Below, in pieces: positions 62,563-64,000 of a stretch of 64,000 nucleotides of DNA. Position numbers and translations under genes: made by a program. The DNA is from Porodaedalea pini (lineage: Eukaryota; Basidiomycota; Agaricomycetes; Hymenochaetales; Hymenochaetaceae), in assembly GCA_002794775.1 (NCBI GenBank), contig NBAY01000002.1, forward strand, positions 1,054,001 through 1,118,000. Reading direction: 5' to 3'. How positions within the stretch are numbered: position 1 is the first letter of the stretch; the number at the start of each line of letters is the position of its first letter. The notes under the pieces were generated by a model. That model was not told the DNA's origin, did not search any database, and saw nothing but the letters and a program-made list of their open reading frames with translations.

Positions 62563-63764
62563 ATGTTTTCAGCAGCGAAGGCTGGCGTGCAGCTGCTCAG
62601 GACATGTTCATCGTCAAGCACCTCGCTCTCACGCGTCGCGGGTGTAGCACGCCATTACGCGACTGAGACGCAGCCTTCCAGCATCAACGATGCTCTAGCG
62701 CGCACCTCCGCCCTTTACAAAACGTACAAGCCTGTTTCCCCAGGTATCCGTCACCTTCGTCGCCCTGTCAATGAACATCTTTGGGCAGGTCGTCCGATAA
62801 AGGCTCTCACTATTCCACTGCGAAAAAAGGGTGGACGCAATAACCAGGGGCGTATTGTTATACGGCACCGCGGCGGTGGTCACAAACGACGTTTGCGCAC
62901 TCTCGACTTCATGCGTACAGACGCTGGCCCGCATGATGTTATCCGTATAGAATATGACCCAGGACGCTCGGGACATATCGCGCTCGTACGCGGGCGAGAT
63001 CCGGACACCAACGGCGGTCTTCGCTTCAGCTACATTCTCGCACCCGAAGGCCTGAGAGCAGGAGATGTTGTGCAAAGCTTCAGGAAAGGCATCCCGGCAG
63101 GGACAGTACCTGGCTTCGACGGCAATTTAAACGCTTCATTGGGATTCGATGAGAATGATTCTGCTACAGGACAGACGTCTACGCAGTCTCTCACTATTGG
63201 TCTGCTCAGAGCAGCCACCGTTCGTACAGGAAATGTGCTTCCCCTCAAACTCATTCCGCCAAGTACCCCGATCCACTGCATCTCACTCTTTCCTGAACGT
63301 CGAATGAATCTGGTGCGCTCGGCCGGTACATTTGCAATCGTTGTGACGCACGAAGAGGATGGGAAGTACACGCAGGTTAAACTGCAGAGCGGTGAGGTAC
63401 GGAGAGTGCTACAGAGTTGTTGTGCGACGATCGGGAAGGTCAGCAACCCGCTCCATAGGAATCGTTCGTTAGGCAAGGCGGGTCGGAAGCGGTGGCTTGG
63501 GAGAAGACCCCATGTTCGTGGCGCGGCGATGAACAGGTATTATCATTATCACTCGTGGCTTCAAATCTGTCTCAACTGTTTTCTAGGTGTGATCACCCGC
63601 ACGGAGGAGGCCGTGGAAAATCGAAGGGTAACAAGCATCCTCGCTCGATCTGGGGTTGGCTCACGAAGGGTAAGCGCACGAGGCGTCCTGGTCCGAAGGG
63701 TCCGAAGGGCAGCAACAAGATGGTGATCAAGGAACGTCCGCGAGGGAAAGAGAAGAGGCAGTGA
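62563..63764 (+). CDS. RML2: Mitochondrial ribosomal protein uL2m
   Basis: Large-subunit protein of the mitochondrial ribosome. Two exons (62563-63536 and 63587-63764) give 383 residues. A Ser/Arg/Ala-rich presequence ([20 protein letters not shown] to about residue 30) comes before the L2 OB-fold: [20 protein letters not shown] and [11 protein letters not shown], then [20 protein letters not shown] and the C-terminal SH3-like part. The intron splits the Arg codon before [14 protein letters not shown], which holds the conserved His (HPHGGG) important for peptidyl transfer in bacterial L2. The C-terminus ends [18 protein letters not shown]. Residues about 185-205 contain a fungal insertion. 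Confidence 0.93.
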
Positions 63765-63921
63765 TTAATTTACGTCGGGATTTCGAGCTAGAATACTGTT
63801 TCTTGCATGTTATTACACTGTCCGATGCATAGACGGCCGTTAATTGCTATCGCTCAGCTGGCCGCTGGAGCGAAAACATATCACTCACCTTAAAGGGGAG
63901 AGTCGACGGTTCGCATCCGGG
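63765..63921. other. Convergent 3' spacer
   Basis: Short spacer. It holds the tRNA-like fragments discussed under rejected items. Confidence 0.4.
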
Positions 63922-64000
63922 CTACTCTTCGCCTTCCTCATCGTCTTCTTCATCTTCCTTCTGTTCTTTCTTCGGCTCTTTCGCGTTTTCCAATATCCCC
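63922..64000 (-). CDS. Acidic C-terminus of a protein cut by the window edge (partial)
   Basis: The minus strand from 64000 reads GILENAKEPKKEQKEDEEDD, then EEGEE and TAG at 63922-63924. The Asp/Glu tail and adjoining Lys/Glu segment are those of many chaperones or chromatin proteins. Too little remains to name it. Confidence 0.65.
   Translation of the reverse strand, partial: GILENAKEPKKEQKEDEEDDEEGEE

Noticed and set aside
63845..63925. tRNA-like pieces: GCTCAGCTGG, CTTAAAG loop and GGTTCGCATCC
   Set aside because: The T-stem pairs at only three positions, the acceptor ends do not pair, and the spacing between D-arm and anticodon arm is too long. The 3' part overlaps the stop of the partial minus-strand gene.

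Overview
The window is a gene-dense nuclear segment of a filamentous basidiomycete, most likely an Agaricomycete such as a wood-decay polypore. The reasons are many short (about 45-65 nt) GT-AG introns, compact intergenic spaces, a CYP63-like P450, and a set of housekeeping eukaryotic genes with fungal features. Protein names come from motifs and family knowledge only; no database search was possible. Exon joins were read by eye, and those quoted to the base were checked for reading frame.

Layout. 1-17.3 kb: a Ubp2-type deubiquitinase (+), a small acidic coiled-coil protein (-), a CYP63-like cytochrome P450 (+), a Kre2/Mnt1-type GT15 mannosyltransferase (-), then COG8 (-) and delta-COP (+) head to head. 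17.5-25 kb: a large membrane-anchored beta-propeller/amidohydrolase (-), the ubiquitin-eL40 fusion (+), a dead GNAT acetyltransferase copy (-), and a 651-bp inverted-repeat element with TTA target duplications (PIF/Harbinger-like MITE). 25-40 kb: UTP14 (+, apparent frameshift near the N-terminus), an NRAMP metal transporter (+), COX6 (-), an O-fucosyltransferase-like protein (+), an RWD/DUF1115 protein (-), an NTF2-like protein with a 24-nt microexon (+) and a Tra2-like RRM protein (-). 40-49 kb: an accessory patch with a tandem pair of APH-fold kinase genes (first copy dead, second intact) facing a full-length ABCA transporter (-). 49-64 kb: a Ser-rich orphan (-), a stand-alone Nup96 (-), a homeodomain factor (+), a METTL21-type methyltransferase (-), an orphan multi-exon gene (-), RVB2 (-), mitochondrial uL2m (+), and the acidic C-terminus of a further gene (-) cut by the window edge.

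How the genes fit together. Most encode unlinked core functions: secretory traffic and glycosylation (COG8, delta-COP, GT15, the O-fucosyltransferase-like protein), ubiquitin and ribosome biogenesis (UBP2, ubiquitin-eL40, UTP14, RVB2), mitochondria (COX6, uL2m), nuclear pore and RNA (Nup96, the RRM protein). Several pairs are divergent over very short promoters (COG8/delta-COP 148 bp, RVB2/uL2m 122 bp). I see no biosynthetic cluster, CRISPR array or convincing RNA gene. The unusual content is the MITE and adjacent GNAT pseudogene, the decaying APH duplicate, three genes with an almost empty first coding exon, the UTP14 frame break, and the bacterial-style propeller-amidohydrolase.
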